The translations under genes were made by a program, and so were the position numbers. Positions 1 through 13,260 of a DNA stretch of 64,000 nt are shown here, piece by piece. The notes beneath the pieces were generated by a model. The model was not told the DNA's origin and ran no database searches. It worked only from the letters and a program-made list of their open reading frames with translations. Every line of letters begins with the position of its first letter. Within the stretch, counting starts at the first letter, position 1. Source of the DNA: Gordius sp. MW1 (taxonomy: Eukaryota > Nematomorpha > Gordioida > Gordea > Gordiidae). The stretch lies in NCBI GenBank assembly GCA_964036665.1, contig OZ038528.1:2858501-2922500 (forward strand), read 5' to 3'.

Positions 1-158
1 AATAAAATTGCGACCTTCGTCCTCACCCCTTAAAAACATTTAGGTACCCCTAAGATCAGACAGCCCACAAGATTGCATTTATTTAATAGGGGCTAAATAA
101 ATAATCCCTCTTAATTCCTTTTTCCAATTTTGTGCATATATTTGATCATTTTTTATAG

Positions 159-319
159 AATTCTATATTTGAATAGTGAAGATATTACGATATTCCATGC
201 CCGATCTCTTATTATTGTTCCAGCATATGGTAACATATTTTTTCCAAGCTTTTATTATTATGCAATGAAAAAAACTCAAGACGAATGTCACAATTTAAAT
301 TTAAAAGATTTTGTCTCTT
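159..319 (+). CDS. Possible upstream exon of the SRCR-trypsin gene
   Basis: An open stretch follows a pyrimidine-rich TATAG acceptor and ends at a GTAAAG donor that splits a codon after its first base. The next supported exon, at 2849, begins with two bases of a split codon, so the phases join cleanly. The peptide contains Cys residues and ends in DFVSC, but I do not recognise a domain. It could be the N-terminal part of the protease or a chance open frame. The intervening 2.5-kb intron would hold the Helitron-like element. No other upstream exon or signal peptide is identified in the window. Confidence 0.3.
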
Positions 320-1001
320 GTAAAGAATAAGAGATTTATTCTTAGATGCTCCTGAGAATAAATTTCTTAAAAAAAGTTTTTAAATGTTTAATTGAGTTAT
401 ATTTATTTAAATGACTAATTGTTTAAATTGAATTTTACTATTTTATATTAAATTCTTTTCAGATCAAACAATTTTTAAATATTTTCAATCCAATTGGAAA
501 CATTTCTTAGGAAGCCACTTTAATTTTAATCTCATAAAAATTAAATATTTTATATCTCTCATTCTTAAATGAACATCAATATAAAATTGAGAAACCTGTT
601 TAAACATCAAACATTTTTATTTTTTTAACAAATTAATTGTTATTTATATAGCGTACTAATTAAACTTGGCAGTCCTAGTTTTGTAGATAGGAAGACTTAA
701 ATGTTCAAATAAGGATGTTATTTTAATAGGCGTCTGTTTAAGATTTCCCTTTGTCCTATTTAAAATATATTCGATGTTATTTACCTTGTAACTGCTGTCA
801 TTTTAAATCAAATGACACGTATTAAGTTTTTCATTTCTCCGCTTTAAAAAATTAAAATACTTTAAATTTCTATAGAAACCATTTAAAATCTTGATAAAAA
901 AATATATAATTAATTTTAACAATTATATTTATGCATTTATAGTTACACGCATCAACGAGCCTCTGGAGTTCGTTGTATACAGGACAACCCATTCTAGGTT
1001 A

Positions 1002-2584
1002 TCTATATATATAAAGTAAAGTGTATGTATATATGTATGTAAGAGCTAAATTCTGAAACTACCGGTCCGATTCGCGCGAAAATTTACCCCTAGGTTCCCA
1101 GGGCGGCCAGGGGTAAAATAGCTTTTTCAGAATCCTAAAATTCCTTTTAGTTTTCGAGATATTGGGTTTTATGCGTTTTGACGTTCAATAAAATGTCAAT
1201 CAAACGCACCTCCTCGCGTTCGTCGAAAATTTGAATATACAGACAGTTCTGTAGTAAAAGTGTATCACTTATAGTAGTTTGTAAAACGTAATCTTTTCTT
1301 AACGGTGACAACATAAAATTTATGAATTAAATTTCTTAAACGTCATCTTTTCTTAACGGTGACAATATAAAATTTATGAATTAAATTTCTTAAACGTCAT
1401 CTTTTCTTAACGGTGACAAGACAACATAAAATTTATGAATTAAATATCTTAAACGTCATCTTTTCTTAACGGTGACAACATAAAATTTATGAATTAACCT
1501 GAAATAAATAAAATTATAGATTATTTGAGAAACCAAATAGGTGAAGAAGATGAATTTTTCTCATTATCATTAAATGAGATATTTTAAATGAGAAAGATGA
1601 AAGTATATATAATTTAAATGTAATATAAAATAGTCCAACGTTGATTATTCTGAGTAAATGCTATTTATATATAAATGTCATTATTTATCTATCATTAATT
1701 TTTATTCAATGAGATATTTAAATGAGAATAAATTCTGAAACTACCGGCCCGATTCGCGCGAAACTTTACCCGTAGGTTCTCAGGGCGGCCAGGTGTAAAA
1801 TAGCTTTTCCAGATTGCTAAAATTCCTTTTAGTTTTAAAAATATCGGACATTTCTCGGCTTTTTGGTTTTAAAAAAGGGCTAAATTCTGAAACTTCAGAT
1901 CCGATTCGAGCGAAAATTTAGCCGTAGATGCCCAGATAGGCCAGGGGTAAAATAGCTTTTTCAGATTCCTAAAATACCTTTTTGTTTTAAAAATATCTGA
2001 CATTTCCCGTCCAGTTTCATTTATAGCTGCAAATACAATAATGACGTCATAAATACAAAGCTGAAGTTTTCTCGAATTAGATATTTAAAAGTATAATAAA
2101 AATGTTACAGTATACGGTTAAAATTATTGGGGTTTAACAGACTATTTAAATTAAATAAATAAAATTTAAATTATGCAGTTTTCGTCATTATTATCACGTG
2201 GTCGATCATAGAAGCATATTTTTAATAATTATCCATCCTTCAATTAATTATTTTATTATATTAAAAAATTGTATTTCAAATAAACCAGCTAACTAGAAAA
2301 ATAAAATAATGGTATTATTGTATAATAAGTAACAGCATTAATAAGCAATTTTTTCTAAAACATTTAATTTTAGTCGGATTTGATGACTAAAACAGAATTT
2401 GCATTTGGTTTGTCTTATTATATAAATATATAATAAAAATAGTGGGTTCATAAAATCATTCGGACCTTTCACATTATAAATTATTTCATATATGACCCCA
2501 TTTTAGATAAGTCTTATTAATAGCTTATACGTAATTAACCACTTAAGGACTGAGCCAAAGCAACGCTTGGCCGGGCACAGCTAG
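1002..2584 (+). mobile_element. Non-autonomous Helitron-like element
   Basis: It starts with TC (TCTATATATATAAAG) after an A and ends with CTAG before a T, the Helitron A^T target pattern. Just before the 3' end a short hairpin (GCCAAaGC-AAC-GCTTGGC) lies about 9 nt upstream of CTAG. Inside, a module beginning AAATTCTGAAACT and containing CGATTCGCGCGAAA recurs near 1050, 1732 and 1872. A 54-bp tandem repeat lies at 1286-1497. There is no Rep/helicase reading frame, so it is non-autonomous. An inverted, partial copy of the module lies at about 17350-17475. Confidence 0.6.
1286..1497 (+). repeat. Tandem repeat, about 54 bp x 4, inside the Helitron-like element
   Basis: Four near-identical units each contain TTTTCTTAACGGTGACAA followed by an AT-rich half. 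The third unit has a small internal insertion (GACAA duplicated). The first unit has a slightly different start (GTAATC instead of GTCATC). Confidence 0.85.
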
Positions 2585-2848
2585 TTTGATATATAGTACA
2601 ATGTTTATTTTCGTGAAAGGCAGATTTAATATCATTATACAAATTTATCAATATCTAATTAGTTTTAATAATATTAGAGATAAAATCCACGTTAGTTTTA
2701 GCCTATAACTTTGACCATGTAGTGATTTTAAAGTTATCGGCAATATAAAAATAAGATATTTAATATAAGATGTAATGTCGTAGAGTAAAACTACTTTTTT
2801 GAGGCAAAAAATTATTAATCGCCTAAAATAAAATCACTTGTATCTTAG

Positions 2849-5800
2849 CTAGAAATTTATACCACCCGGTAGCTGATATTCGAATTACAAATACCAAAGT
2901 TGTCAACGATAGCAAGGTACATGTCATAAATTTTAAAGTTTTGTGGAAAAATGAATGGAGTTATATTTGCAAGGATTCTTGGAATGAAGATCTCACATAT
3001 GATATTGCTTGTAAACAATTAGGTTACAAGAGGTAGTTTTTTAATTTGTGAATATTATCAATTTTAAAACTTTCTAAAAAATTATGTATAATTTATTTAA
3101 TTATTTTGTTCGCTAGCGGATTTAAAGGTGATCACGCAAATCTCAAAGGAATTAATGCAAATGTCGCAAATCTTAAGTTAAAATGCGGTGAACAAGATAA
3201 AGATTTAGGTTCTTGCAAAACGCAATATATAGGTAAATATAAATAATTTTTATTTTTTGGATTATTATAAAAAATAAATATTAAATTAATTATTTTAGGA
3301 GATGGTCTTACTTGTGGGCAGCCATTAGCGCTAGCAGTACTTACTTGCGTCCCCTATGCCATTAATACAAGTTCCAAGCCTAATCAAAAACAACTTAGTA
3401 AATAGTTCTTGAAAGGATTTTTTATTCTAACAATTTTACAGGTTGTGGAATAAATAAATATTCACAGCAAAAAACTAGGCGAAAGAAGCAAAAAGTATTG
3501 AATAGTCAAGTTTCGTCAAGAGCAGAAATTCCATGGTAATCTCTTATATAATTTTTTTAATTTATTAAAATGTTGCTACACGCACGCATGGCTTATACAA
3601 TAATAGTCCAATCGCTTGCATAAAAACTATAATGTTAAAAAAATTATAACGGCACTTGAGTTGTCGATTAGAGGTAAACCTACCAATTTTGGCAATGTTT
3701 TTTATTTTATAAACTTTTTAATTATATTGGCTCTGGAAGATGACTCCTTCCAAAATCTAGAACCTTTTTTGCAAAATAGAATTTATTTATAAAAATGAAT
3801 TTTTTTGTATCTTCTTAAATATCATTAAATGTCGTCCCGCTGTTACCTAGGCTGCATTTATGAAATTCGCTCAAATCAATCCCCATGGGTGTAGCCAGGG
3901 GGTGGGGCTGCCTTCCTTTAAATGAAAAAATTGTTTCAAATTCAATGGTTAAAATTTCAACAAATTATTATTGCCCTTCCCTCTAATTTCAATGCTGGCT
4001 AAGCCTGTGTCAATCTATATTATTTCAGGCAAGTCCAGTTGCGAATATACGTTAGTCTTGGGAGTAAAGCCATTTGTTCAGCTTCAATCATCAATGAAAA
4101 TTGGCTCCTAACCGCAGCCCATTGTTTTGATTCTATGGATGCTGGGTCCTTAAAAATGATTAAAGTTGCCATAGATGGCCATCATTCAACTAATTATTAC
4201 CACTCCAATCCTTTCACTTTATACGACGTCATTTTAGTGAAGATATATCCTAATTATCATCCTACAAGTTAGTTTTTCCAGCTAATTTTTATAACTTTTT
4301 TGAAAAGATAGATTAAGATAAAGTCTAAATACTTTAAAAATATTGTTATAAACATAAAGTTTTTATGAGGTATGATGTTACTTAAAACAAGGTGGTATAG
4401 GGATCTTTTGACCCCGACTTTGAATAAAACTACAATCAAGTCTTTTTTTTTAAAAAATGTCAAGTATATATTTGGTATCATATTCGCGAAAAATGATTAA
4501 AAAGATACTAGCAATTTAAGCTAATATAAAGATATTTATTTCAAATAAGGAAAATAGGAAATTGTGTTTTACATATTATTATGTTTATTATAATAACTAT
4601 TTTAGCTACAAAGTAAAATTTTATATATTTCAACTAATTTGAATATTTATACAAATATTTAGCATATGACAACGACATAGCACTCCTCAAGGTCTCCCCG
4701 AAATTAAAATTGTCATCAGATGTTCGTCCCATATGTTTGCCGCCTAAGAATTTTCCTAGCGACAGAAAAGCTCAATGTCAGGTTGCCGGATGGGGTATTT
4801 ATCAGTTCGATAGTAAGCTATTATTTTAATTTCTCCTACGCGTTTAACCTAATTTTAATTGTTTTTTAAATATGACAAATTTATCATATTTAGTACTAAG
4901 CTCATAGCTAACGCCTCAACATAAATTTGCCGGTCGAACAAAATAATTAATAAAATGTTTTTAATGTATACCCTTTTTTGGACAAAGAGTTAGTGTTCAT
5001 ATTATTGGCATATGCGGTTAAAATATCGCCTCTATTTCTAATTCGTTAAACGTGAGCTTATGATAGTGTTGTAAAAACGGATGGGTTCTATATGGTCGAC
5101 CATTGGTTTTAGTCAACTAAACATAAACGAACCAAAGATTTTTTGGTGGGTTTTTATTATTCGTATAAATAGGCAAAAGGTTTATTGGTCTATTTATGTC
5201 CAGCCGTTTTTACAACACTAGCTTATGACTTATGACAGTATTAATATACTTATGCATCATACTTTTAACTAACTTAACCAGGGAGCCAAACATAAGGGAG
5301 GAAAGGCTTTAGCCGAGAGGCAGGCATGATTCCATTGAAAAAAAAAATAATAGTCTCCTGTCATAAAAAGTTTAAGCCGCTAAGTCTGACCATTTGGTGC
5401 TCTTTAAGCAATTAATCTAAATTATCCATAAATATATTTCGTTTAAAGGGAAAAGGCGGGTATGGTCAAAATGTCATTTTTTTTTATTTAAATCTCCTCC
5501 TTTAGTTTCGCCACCATCTGTCAAATAATATAAGTTTTATTCGATAAGATAAGTATATTTATTAATCATAATAATGATTTAAACAATTAGACTATGTGAT
5601 GATTATTTAGTAGCAAACATAATAATACATAAAAGCGGAGAATATCGAAAATTTCACAAATAAGGACACCCATTTAAATAGGAGGATACTAAGATTTTAT
5701 GTTTGATTTATTAGTTTATCTTTAATTAGTTTCCTAAAGTTTTAACCTATAACAATATTAAGGACTTAACAGACCTCTTTACCCTACATCGTTACGAGCG

Positions 5801-7274
5801 GCAAATGTTAAGATTCAAGACGACGATTTTTGCAGCGATTTATACATGTCGCGATTCAACGAAAAAACAATGTTTTGCGCAGGAGATCACACCAAAAAGA
5901 TTGACACTTGCTCAGGGGATAGTGGGGCCCCTATGACGTGCTCAATTGACGGTAAGAAATAGGTTAAAAAGGAAAAAAAAACAAGTTTAAAATATTTAAT
6001 TTTTACGAATTTTTGCAATTTCAAGGGGAGATTGTCCAGGTAAAGCCGTATTCTAGAGAGAGTGTTTGATTGAATAGTTATAAAATCAATGTTTTTTATT
6101 TATTAGGTTAATTCAGAGTGTATTACCTTTTAGATTTCGCATATGCTAAAATGCGTGTTTTTAAGATTTCGTTTAATGACCAAATTTTGCATATTATGCT
6201 GATATTTTTGAAATTTCTAATTATGAGCTTATAAAAGTCTTTGACTTTTTCCTACTTAGTCTTTTTTAGTAAATCTTAGCAAAAATTTATTTATTTTCTA
6301 ATGTGTAAATGCGTATTTTTTAACATATTAAAGCTTAATGCAACTTTCAAAAAATTTAATATAATCTCCTTTGCATTTTTAGCCTACTCTAGAAGTTATT
6401 GTATAAAATCGGTGGATTTGGATTGATAGCGTAGGTAGAGGGCACTTTACTTCTTTTTTATTTTTTGAGACTACATCTTCTCCTTTTCCCCCACCCCCCC
6501 CCCCCCCTGAAGATGGACCATAAGTGTCCGAAATATTGCGTTTCATTTCCCTCTATAAGTGTCCGAAATATTGCGTTCCATTTCCTTCTACTTACGCTAT
6601 CAATCCAAATCCACCGATTTTATACAATGACATTTATATAAACGGATTGAAAATTTTTGATTACATACTCTAAAAGTTATCTTCATTTAACATTTTTTTC
6701 ATAAATTACGGTATCTTTTAAGTCCACATAAATAAGCGTTTGGCATTATTGAGATTAAAGTTTTCACCCTTGTAAACTCTCATCTTTATAATTGGCGCAG
6801 AGAGTTATAGCAAAGTAAATCCAAGTTATAGTTTAGATTATAGAATAAAAATTAAACAACGATTTCAAGGAAATCTTAAATTTGTTTTCTTAATAAATTA
6901 TTCACTTAATACACCAAGAAATTACAAATTTAAATACAACTTTTTTGAAGCATTAGACACTTCACTCGGTTATAGGTGGGGCATATTAATGATCCTAAAT
7001 TGTTTTAGGTATCATAATGTCTAAAAAATATAGATCGAGGGTTTGAACAAATTTATTTAATCCGAATATAACATGTGATATCTAAATTCAAAATTATAAT
7101 AGCAAAAATTATTGATAGTCCTAAATTTATGCTTGTTTTATTTTTTCAGGTGTTCATTACATAAACGGAATAGTATCATGGGGTATACCATGTTCAAGAA
7201 GTTATACAACGGTTGGAGTTTATACTAGAGTATCGACTTATGTTGATTGGATATTAAACAATACTTCTTCCTGA
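2849..7274 (+). CDS. SRCR domain + trypsin-family serine protease (eight exons)
   Basis: Proposed exons are 2849-3032, 3117-3232, 3299-3397, 3442-3535, 4029-4267, 4663-4812, 5763-5951 and 7150-7274; phases are consistent and join to about 397 residues. The first two exons encode a scavenger-receptor Cys-rich domain (WSYICKDSW, ACKQLGY, LGSCK). A basic linker (KTRRKKQKVLNS) takes the place of the zymogen activation site. The catalytic triad is complete: His in TAAHC, Asp in NDIALL, Ser in CSGDSGAP. Asp six residues before the Ser (position 189) predicts cleavage after Arg/Lys. The C-terminus SWGIPC...GVYTRVSTYVDWI is typical of trypsins. The domain order resembles neurotrypsin/enteropeptidase-like secreted proteases. 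The start lies upstream and is uncertain. The introns hold MITEs and range from 44 bp to about 1.2 kb. The first exon could instead begin at 2853. Confidence 0.88.
3884..4009. mobile_element. Small hAT-type MITE (CATGGGYGTAGCC family), intronic
   Basis: The termini are CATGGGTGTAGCCAGG and CTGGCTAAGCCTGTG, flanked by TCAATCCC and TCAATCTA (6 of 8 match). It sits in an intron of the protease gene. Confidence 0.65.
5064..5220. mobile_element. MITE with TAGTGTTGTAAAAACGG termini, 8-bp TSD
   Basis: A 157-bp element has inverted ends TAGTGTTGTAAAAACGG / CCGTTTTTACAACACTA and a perfect 8-bp target duplication, GCTTATGA. It is internally palindromic (GGTCGACC and AACATAAAC words). Other copies lie at 47108-47311 and 58853. 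The 8-bp duplication suggests the hAT superfamily. Confidence 0.85.
6398..6628. mobile_element. MITE with about 40-bp inverted ends
   Basis: The two ends are inverted copies over about 40 bp (ATTGTATAAAATCGGTGG ... CCACCGATTTTATACAAT). The interior has a C-run and a duplicated 33-bp segment containing AAGTGTCCGAAATATTGCG. It lies in the last intron of the protease gene. The superfamily is unassigned because no clear target duplication is visible. Confidence 0.7.
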
Positions 7275-7537
7275 TTAGATTCTCAAATTTTGTGTAATTA
7301 TATTTATAACGCGAAAAATCTGTATAAATTTTTCTTGTTGACTAATCGTAGGGTTTATCGAGATGAGTATTATTTTGACATTAAAATTGGGTATTTTGAC
7401 TTTTAATAATGTATTTTACTATGTTCCTAATAAATGAGCAAATTAAACATAAGTAGGTTTGTTTTATTGTTAAAAGTCTGATACGCGAATTTTTAATCTA
7501 GATCAAAAAAGCGAATGTTTGTTAAAACATAGCCGCT

Positions 7538-8035
7538 TAGAGCCCTGCAAAATGAAATTTCTTCTGCCCGAGCCCGACTTCTAAATTTTTATTTTGCCGA
7601 AACCTGGCCCGAAAAATTTTTTTACTTTTAGCCCGACCCTAACCCGAGTCCGACTTGTTTTTTCAAATAGAATTTTTGAAATATTGTATTTTTGAAAATT
7701 ATTTCACCATCGAAATATAAAATGCATTAGATTGTTACTACTCGTAATATACAACTAGGATAAGTTTGAAATAAAAAATCTGTTACTCCTTACAATTTAT
7801 TCAGCTAATCATTTAAAGCTAAAAAACTAACTTTATAAAAAGCTGAAGTTTGTAGGCTATATATACGCTGTGCGAATATAATTATTTGTCGAGTAGAGTT
7901 TATTTAAATCCTATTTTATATAAAATTAGTTTGCTTTAGTTCAATTCGGGAGGCCCGACCCGAGCCTGAGGCCCGATTATTTTATAAGATTTTGCCCGAG
8001 CCCAGCCCGAAACCTGATCGGGCCGGGGGGCTCTA
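7538..8035. mobile_element. hAT-like non-autonomous element with GCCCGA subterminal words
   Basis: Ends TAGAGCCCTGC and GGGGGCTCTA are inverted. Both subterminal regions repeat GCCCGA/CCCGAC many times around an AT-rich core without a reading frame. No clean 8-bp duplication is seen, so the boundaries are approximate. Confidence 0.6.
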
Positions 8036-10071
8036 GTCTTAATACGAGCGTGACGCTACTTTTGATTTGTTTCTGTAATTTTGCACATTAAACAAATATT
8101 TATCCTTTAATTACGCTTACTGATGCATATTCACATGGTAACTAAACTAAAAATATAGTTTTCAATACATGTAAATCGCATATTTGGACAAAAAATTAGG
8201 CGCTTTGAAGTTAAATCGTGTAAAGACGAGGGTTAGGAAAGTTCAAGGAAAATCTTCTCCAAGGAACTAGTATTTAAATGAGTAAGGGGTTTAAATTCTT
8301 CAGTAACTTAAGAAAAAGATTTAATGCAACTCTCCATATCTTTTGCATTTTCAATTAATAGTTTTAACACTTTTTAAATTATATAAATATAACCATTTAT
8401 AACAATTAAAACAATATAAAAAAATTAATTTAACATACGAAGAAACATCATGATTGGTTAAGAAAATGTCTTCTATTTAGCAAAAATATCAAAAATAAAT
8501 TTTATACACTACTCTATAATAAATTATGATTAGCTGTTGAAAATCTCTGATCCCTACAGCTACCTTGAAGTATGTCTTGGTCATAATGACTTGTAACCCA
8601 ATGTATGTTAAATGTTCATTTAAAAACAATTACTAACTTCCTTAATCATAGATAGATGTAAAAGTTTAAATCTTACTTCGAATCAAAGATTATGAGCATA
8701 CATATTGTTGTGCATAAAGATGCATCTATATCAAGTTTTTCATGAAAAATGGGGAATTACCCTTGACATCTAATTATTAAATTTTATACATTTAGACACA
8801 ATTTCCTTAATTTTTTTATAATCTTAATAAAAATCATTGCCTTCTTCTAATCAAATTTTGTGATTCAAGCACATTGGTTGTAACAACTCTTCATAATGAA
8901 TACTTTATAAACTGTTAATTATTCCAATTACAGTGGGTTTTTATTTTATATATTAATTAACTTCAATTTAATATCTATCAGAGTATAACTTTTGTTAAAT
9001 ATCTGAGCATTGCCACGATTTGAAGAGGAGAGGAAGTTTTATATTAATTAAATAAAAGGCAAATGGCAAATTTGTTAATTAAAAAAATTATTGAGTTGGT
9101 GGCAAGTTACAAAATGGAATTCTCTTTTTTAGGAGAGGGACAAAAACAAATGTTATAATTATCAATGTGTGCTAAATGTATCAAATTGGTTTAAGTGTTT
9201 TTATCTTTTTTTAAATATTTGTTAAAAATTTGTTGACAGTAATATAATATAAATATATGAATTATATATGATAAAATGTATCAAATAAAATAATAACCTA
9301 CTCTGATAAAGCATCATCCAGAGTTATTTTTAAAATTGGCCATGGCGAACGAATTAAAATTGTATTTGGCTATAAGCATACCAAGTCTTTGTTTCAGTAA
9401 AAAGGACTCCAAATGTTAAGACGGGGGAGAACGTCTTCCTATCTCAAAAAAGCTGAGGCCTATTTGCCAAAGGTGCATGAACACGTTGTTATAAAACAAT
9501 TAATTTTTAAGTAACAATAGCTTTGGTTAATTAAGTTAGGACAACATACACCTTGCTTAGGTGTTTATAAAAACATTAAATCAGCAAAATATATAAAATC
9601 TGAAAACAATTATAAAATAAATAAGGTTTTATAAATCTATGTAATCTATGTTGCATTCAAATTTATCTAATTATTCTCAAATAAAATATGAAGAAATCAG
9701 TAACAATACAATGAGACCTTCTTAAACTTAAGTTTCTAAAATAATTTTACCATCATTAACTACAGCCATGAAAAAATTAAAATATATTTAATATTAATTG
9801 TAGACTTGAAACAAACATCTAAAAATGTGTTTGGCCTTAATATATAGAATTTTTACATTGCTTTTATTTCAGGCACCTTATTTTACTTTGAGATAAAAAA
9901 GTCCATATTTTTCCTTCAATGCATATTTTTAACATAAAAATTTATAACGCCAAACCCCAATGATTTAACATTCTTAAGCTATATTTATTAAAAATAATAA
10001 CAATCAAATGTAAGGATCTAAATCGAATTATATATCTCATAATCAATTAACATGTTTGTCAGTGGCATATA
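8036..10071. other. AT-rich intergenic DNA, nothing recognised
   Basis: About 2 kb of AT-rich sequence between the hAT-like element and the 3' end of ALG13. I find no long reading frame, no RNA gene and no clear repeat structure. Confidence 0.5.
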
Positions 10072-10619
10072 TTAAATATTAATAGAAAAATAATCATTAA
10101 TAAATTCAACAAATATATTAGAATTGCCAGGAATGTATTTTACAATGCTTTCAAAGTTGAAAGATTTAATATCAGAGGCCAAATTTTTACAAGTTGAATA
10201 ATAAAGATACTTTTCTTGGTACATTTTATAAGCCAGTTCTGCCTGATGATTATCCATTAAATTTTCATTTAAAACAACTATTAATTTTTTGTTGGCTTCT
10301 AAGACTTCAATTATACTACCTGCACCTATTATCACTGAGTTTTAATTTTTAATATTTACAAACCTGCATGACTTATAACTAAAGAAGCTTGCTTAATATC
10401 AACGTCAATGTTATTTTTGTATCGATACCAATTGCAATTAAAATCGAGTATTATATTTTTAGGTGGAATAAATGTTCCATTACCAAGTTGAATATCTATT
10501 GACGTATATCCAAGTTCCTTAAAGATAAGTTGCAATTCTTTGGAACATACAGTCTCAATAAGTTTATCGAATGAAGTGGTTCCAACCGTTACAAAAATTT
10601 TATTCTTGTCAACAACCAT
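10072..10619 (-). CDS. ALG13: ALG13-like UDP-GlcNAc transferase subunit
   Basis: Two exons (10619-10364 and 10325-10072) flank a 38-bp intron and give a 169-residue protein, close to the short form of the family. The N-terminus IFVTVGTTSFDKLIE and the motif LVISHAGAGSIIEVLE are hallmarks of Alg13. NLMDNHQAELA matches the family's C-terminal half. Alg13 is the cytosolic catalytic subunit that pairs with membrane-bound Alg14 to add the second GlcNAc to dolichol-PP-GlcNAc at the ER, an early step of N-glycosylation. The HAG motif belongs to the nucleotide-sugar binding region. The intron splits a Gly codon exactly at SHAG/AGS, and both splice sites are canonical. The ATG at 10619 is the first one in frame and gives the expected N-terminus. 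Confidence 0.93.
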
Positions 10620-10820
10620 GTGTTGTTAATTCGATTTTTCGGCTATTTGCGACTTTTCGAGGTATAATTAGCTACGTGCGATTATTACATTTGTATACAA
10701 TGTGCCTAAACGCATAAATCTTGCAAGGTAATATAATTTGAAATTTATTAGATTTATGATTGAATTTTATTCAGAAGCTCCAAACAGTTGTAAGTTGTGA
10801 ATAATTATATATGTTGTTAC

Positions 10821-11077
10821 CAGTGGCGTAAATAAGGGGGGGGGGGGGGGGGGGGAACGGGAAATTCCCCCCCCCCCTTGGCAAAGATTAAAAATATTTT
10901 TTTATAGCTTCTCAACGCTGAGGAGGCTAAAAACTGACATTAGAAATACAATGTCTAAGAATAGATTAAATGGATTGGCTTTATTGACAATTCATCGGGA
11001 GTTAGCTCCAACTCCCGATGAAGTTTTTAAAATTTTTGAAATTTCCCCCCCCTGAGAAAATCCTGGCTACGCGCCTG
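10821..11077. mobile_element. hAT MITE (CAGTGGCGTA ends) with perfect 8-bp TSD
   Basis: Ends CAGTGGCGTA and CTACGCGCCTG are flanked by perfect GTTGTTAC duplications. The subterminal regions carry long G and C runs, and the middle has an inverted AACTCCCGATGAA-type word. It has the common hAT CAGNGGCGTA terminus and no coding capacity. Confidence 0.85.
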
Positions 11078-11085
11078 GTTGTTAC

Positions 11086-13260
11086 CAACCTAAGTAATAT
11101 CAAAGGGATTTTCTAATAGTAAAGTTTAGCTTATACCTAAAATAAAAAAAAACGCTCAGAGCCAGAGTTCAGTTTTATATTAAAGTTAAAAATCCAATCT
11201 ATAGTTTTTTAGGGATATGATGGTGAAGACAAATTTAAACATTCTCTCAAAAGTAAGTTTAGAAAGGCGTGGATCGCATCATTTAGAACTTTTTAATAAT
11301 AACACCGTGCCATCATGGTTAATAATACCTTTTATTAACAAGATCCAACTACTCACCAAGTTTTTCTTAAATTATAAAACTTTTTGACTTTTTGATTATC
11401 TTTGATGGAGGGGGCTTTGAAGTATTTGTGAATAAACACTTCACGAAAATGTCCACCGCACTACCCTTCCGTGTCAATGCTAAGTTCAGGATAAATGCTG
11501 CGAGTTAGTCAATATCTTAAAATGCATTAAGCAACTATGCATACTTTTTCATGTAAATGCGTCTCTCAAGCGACATAGCGGCCATCTTGAATATGAAATT
11601 ATGTCGCAAATGGGAGTTTGAGCGCGTGAATACTTTTGCAATCCAGATTCTTCTTTCTAGCGACGTTACATAACATTATTTCCTATAAAATCATCACGAT
11701 ATCGTGTATATTTAATATCTCGAATACACAAATAAACCAAAACTAGACAAAGATGATCGTGTTTTATAACAGAGCGCTTTAGAGGGGAAAGTTTTTAATT
11801 CAGTATTGTTAAGAAAGACGATATGGTAACTAACTATAGTCATGTACGGGCCAAGGCAGTGAGAAGCCCTGCCCAAAGCAAGTGCCAGTTAACAAAATTA
11901 TATATGTTAATATTATCACTTAAAATACCGTTCAATGTGTTATCGCTTTTAATCCTATGTCAGTATTTTTTTATGACCTTTTTTTTAAAGATTGTTTGTT
12001 TATCTGTCATAAATTTTTCCAAATGTCGCAAAGTTATATGGTCACTAAGTCGTTTTTTGTATTTCACTTTAACCCGAAAATTCTGTGTTTAATTAAAAGG
12101 CAAATTAAACGAGTCACAGGTGATGGATCAATAAATTTATCGAGTAGCCGCCACAGAAAGTTTTATTCAAAAGTATATTACAATTTAAAACAAAACGCTC
12201 TTATACAATTTTTTTTATTTTTTGTAAACTTTCTACTAGCTATTTTTCACCCCTCCAGATCCAGATACACATCAATACATAAAGACCAAATATATGGGGT
12301 AAAATTAAATCGCGCTTTTAAAGTTTTTATTATATACAATACACAACGCGACTAGGGCAAAATGTAAGGAAAAACTTAGTGAAATTGCATATCATCTTAG
12401 ACAATTGTACCCTCAGAAGCTGTCCTTTCCTTCTCACAATGATATAGTATCTATGTTAAGTTTTTTGGCATTTTGCCCTTGTTTGTAAGACCTAACAGAG
12501 ATACAAATGATTTATTTAATTTCTGCTTTGCAAAATCACACAGGTCTAGGAATATAACTTTGTAATTGTATCTTGTAGTCTAACAAATAATTATGATAGA
12601 GAGTTATAGGCTGTTTTAGTTTACTTCCCGGTCCAGATTATGTGATAAATGAGGCTAAGTGCAAAAAACACCATAATAAATAAATCTATTCCTACACACC
12701 ATTTTAAAATTAACATATCTCTCTCTTATTACATTGGCAAATGCCCCAGACTTAAAATCGCCCTCCCTTCCTTTTAACGCTAAGAATTAAATGGGTGTGT
12801 GGTTAATCTATTACTACTATAAACCTGCATGGCCCAACGGGTAGGGCCTGGACGAGCCGTGATATAACTTAACGGCCTCCGGCCGGACCCAGGTTTACGT
12901 AAGGCCCTTTAGAAGACCCCTCCAAAATCGACTAGATTTTTATTTTTGTTTTATAGGGTATAAACAAAGGTTGATTTTAATAATGTTCCGATTTATAATT
13001 ACAAGGTTTAAAAAGAAAAAGTAACGGGCAAACTGTTTGCAGATCCGGGTAGAGTTTTTCACAATGAACACAATTTGTTTTTTTTTAAATTTTCGCGGTC
13101 AAAGTGGCCAAAAACGCGATTTTGGCGTTTTTCAAACGTCATATTTAATAGATTTAATTCGTAGATATAGGGGAAGGAATGTATTTACAATTTTTTTTAT
13201 CCTACCACATTTACTTTTTAAATTATATACAAAATTAACTATCCCTATCTTTTACATTTA
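11086..13260. other. Intergenic, no supported gene
   Basis: AT-rich DNA. Open frames of 89 and 132 codons near 11823-12355 overlap each other and show no recognisable domain, so they are not called. A segment near 12690-12780 (CCCCAGACTTAA and flanks) is repeated near 13240-13300. A GC-richer patch at 12822-12920 may be the worn end of a hAT-like element. Confidence 0.4.

Noticed and set aside
11823-12355. Overlapping open frames of 89 and 132 codons
   Set aside because: They overlap in different frames, are rich in Phe/Ile/Lys as AT-rich DNA predicts, and show no recognisable motif.
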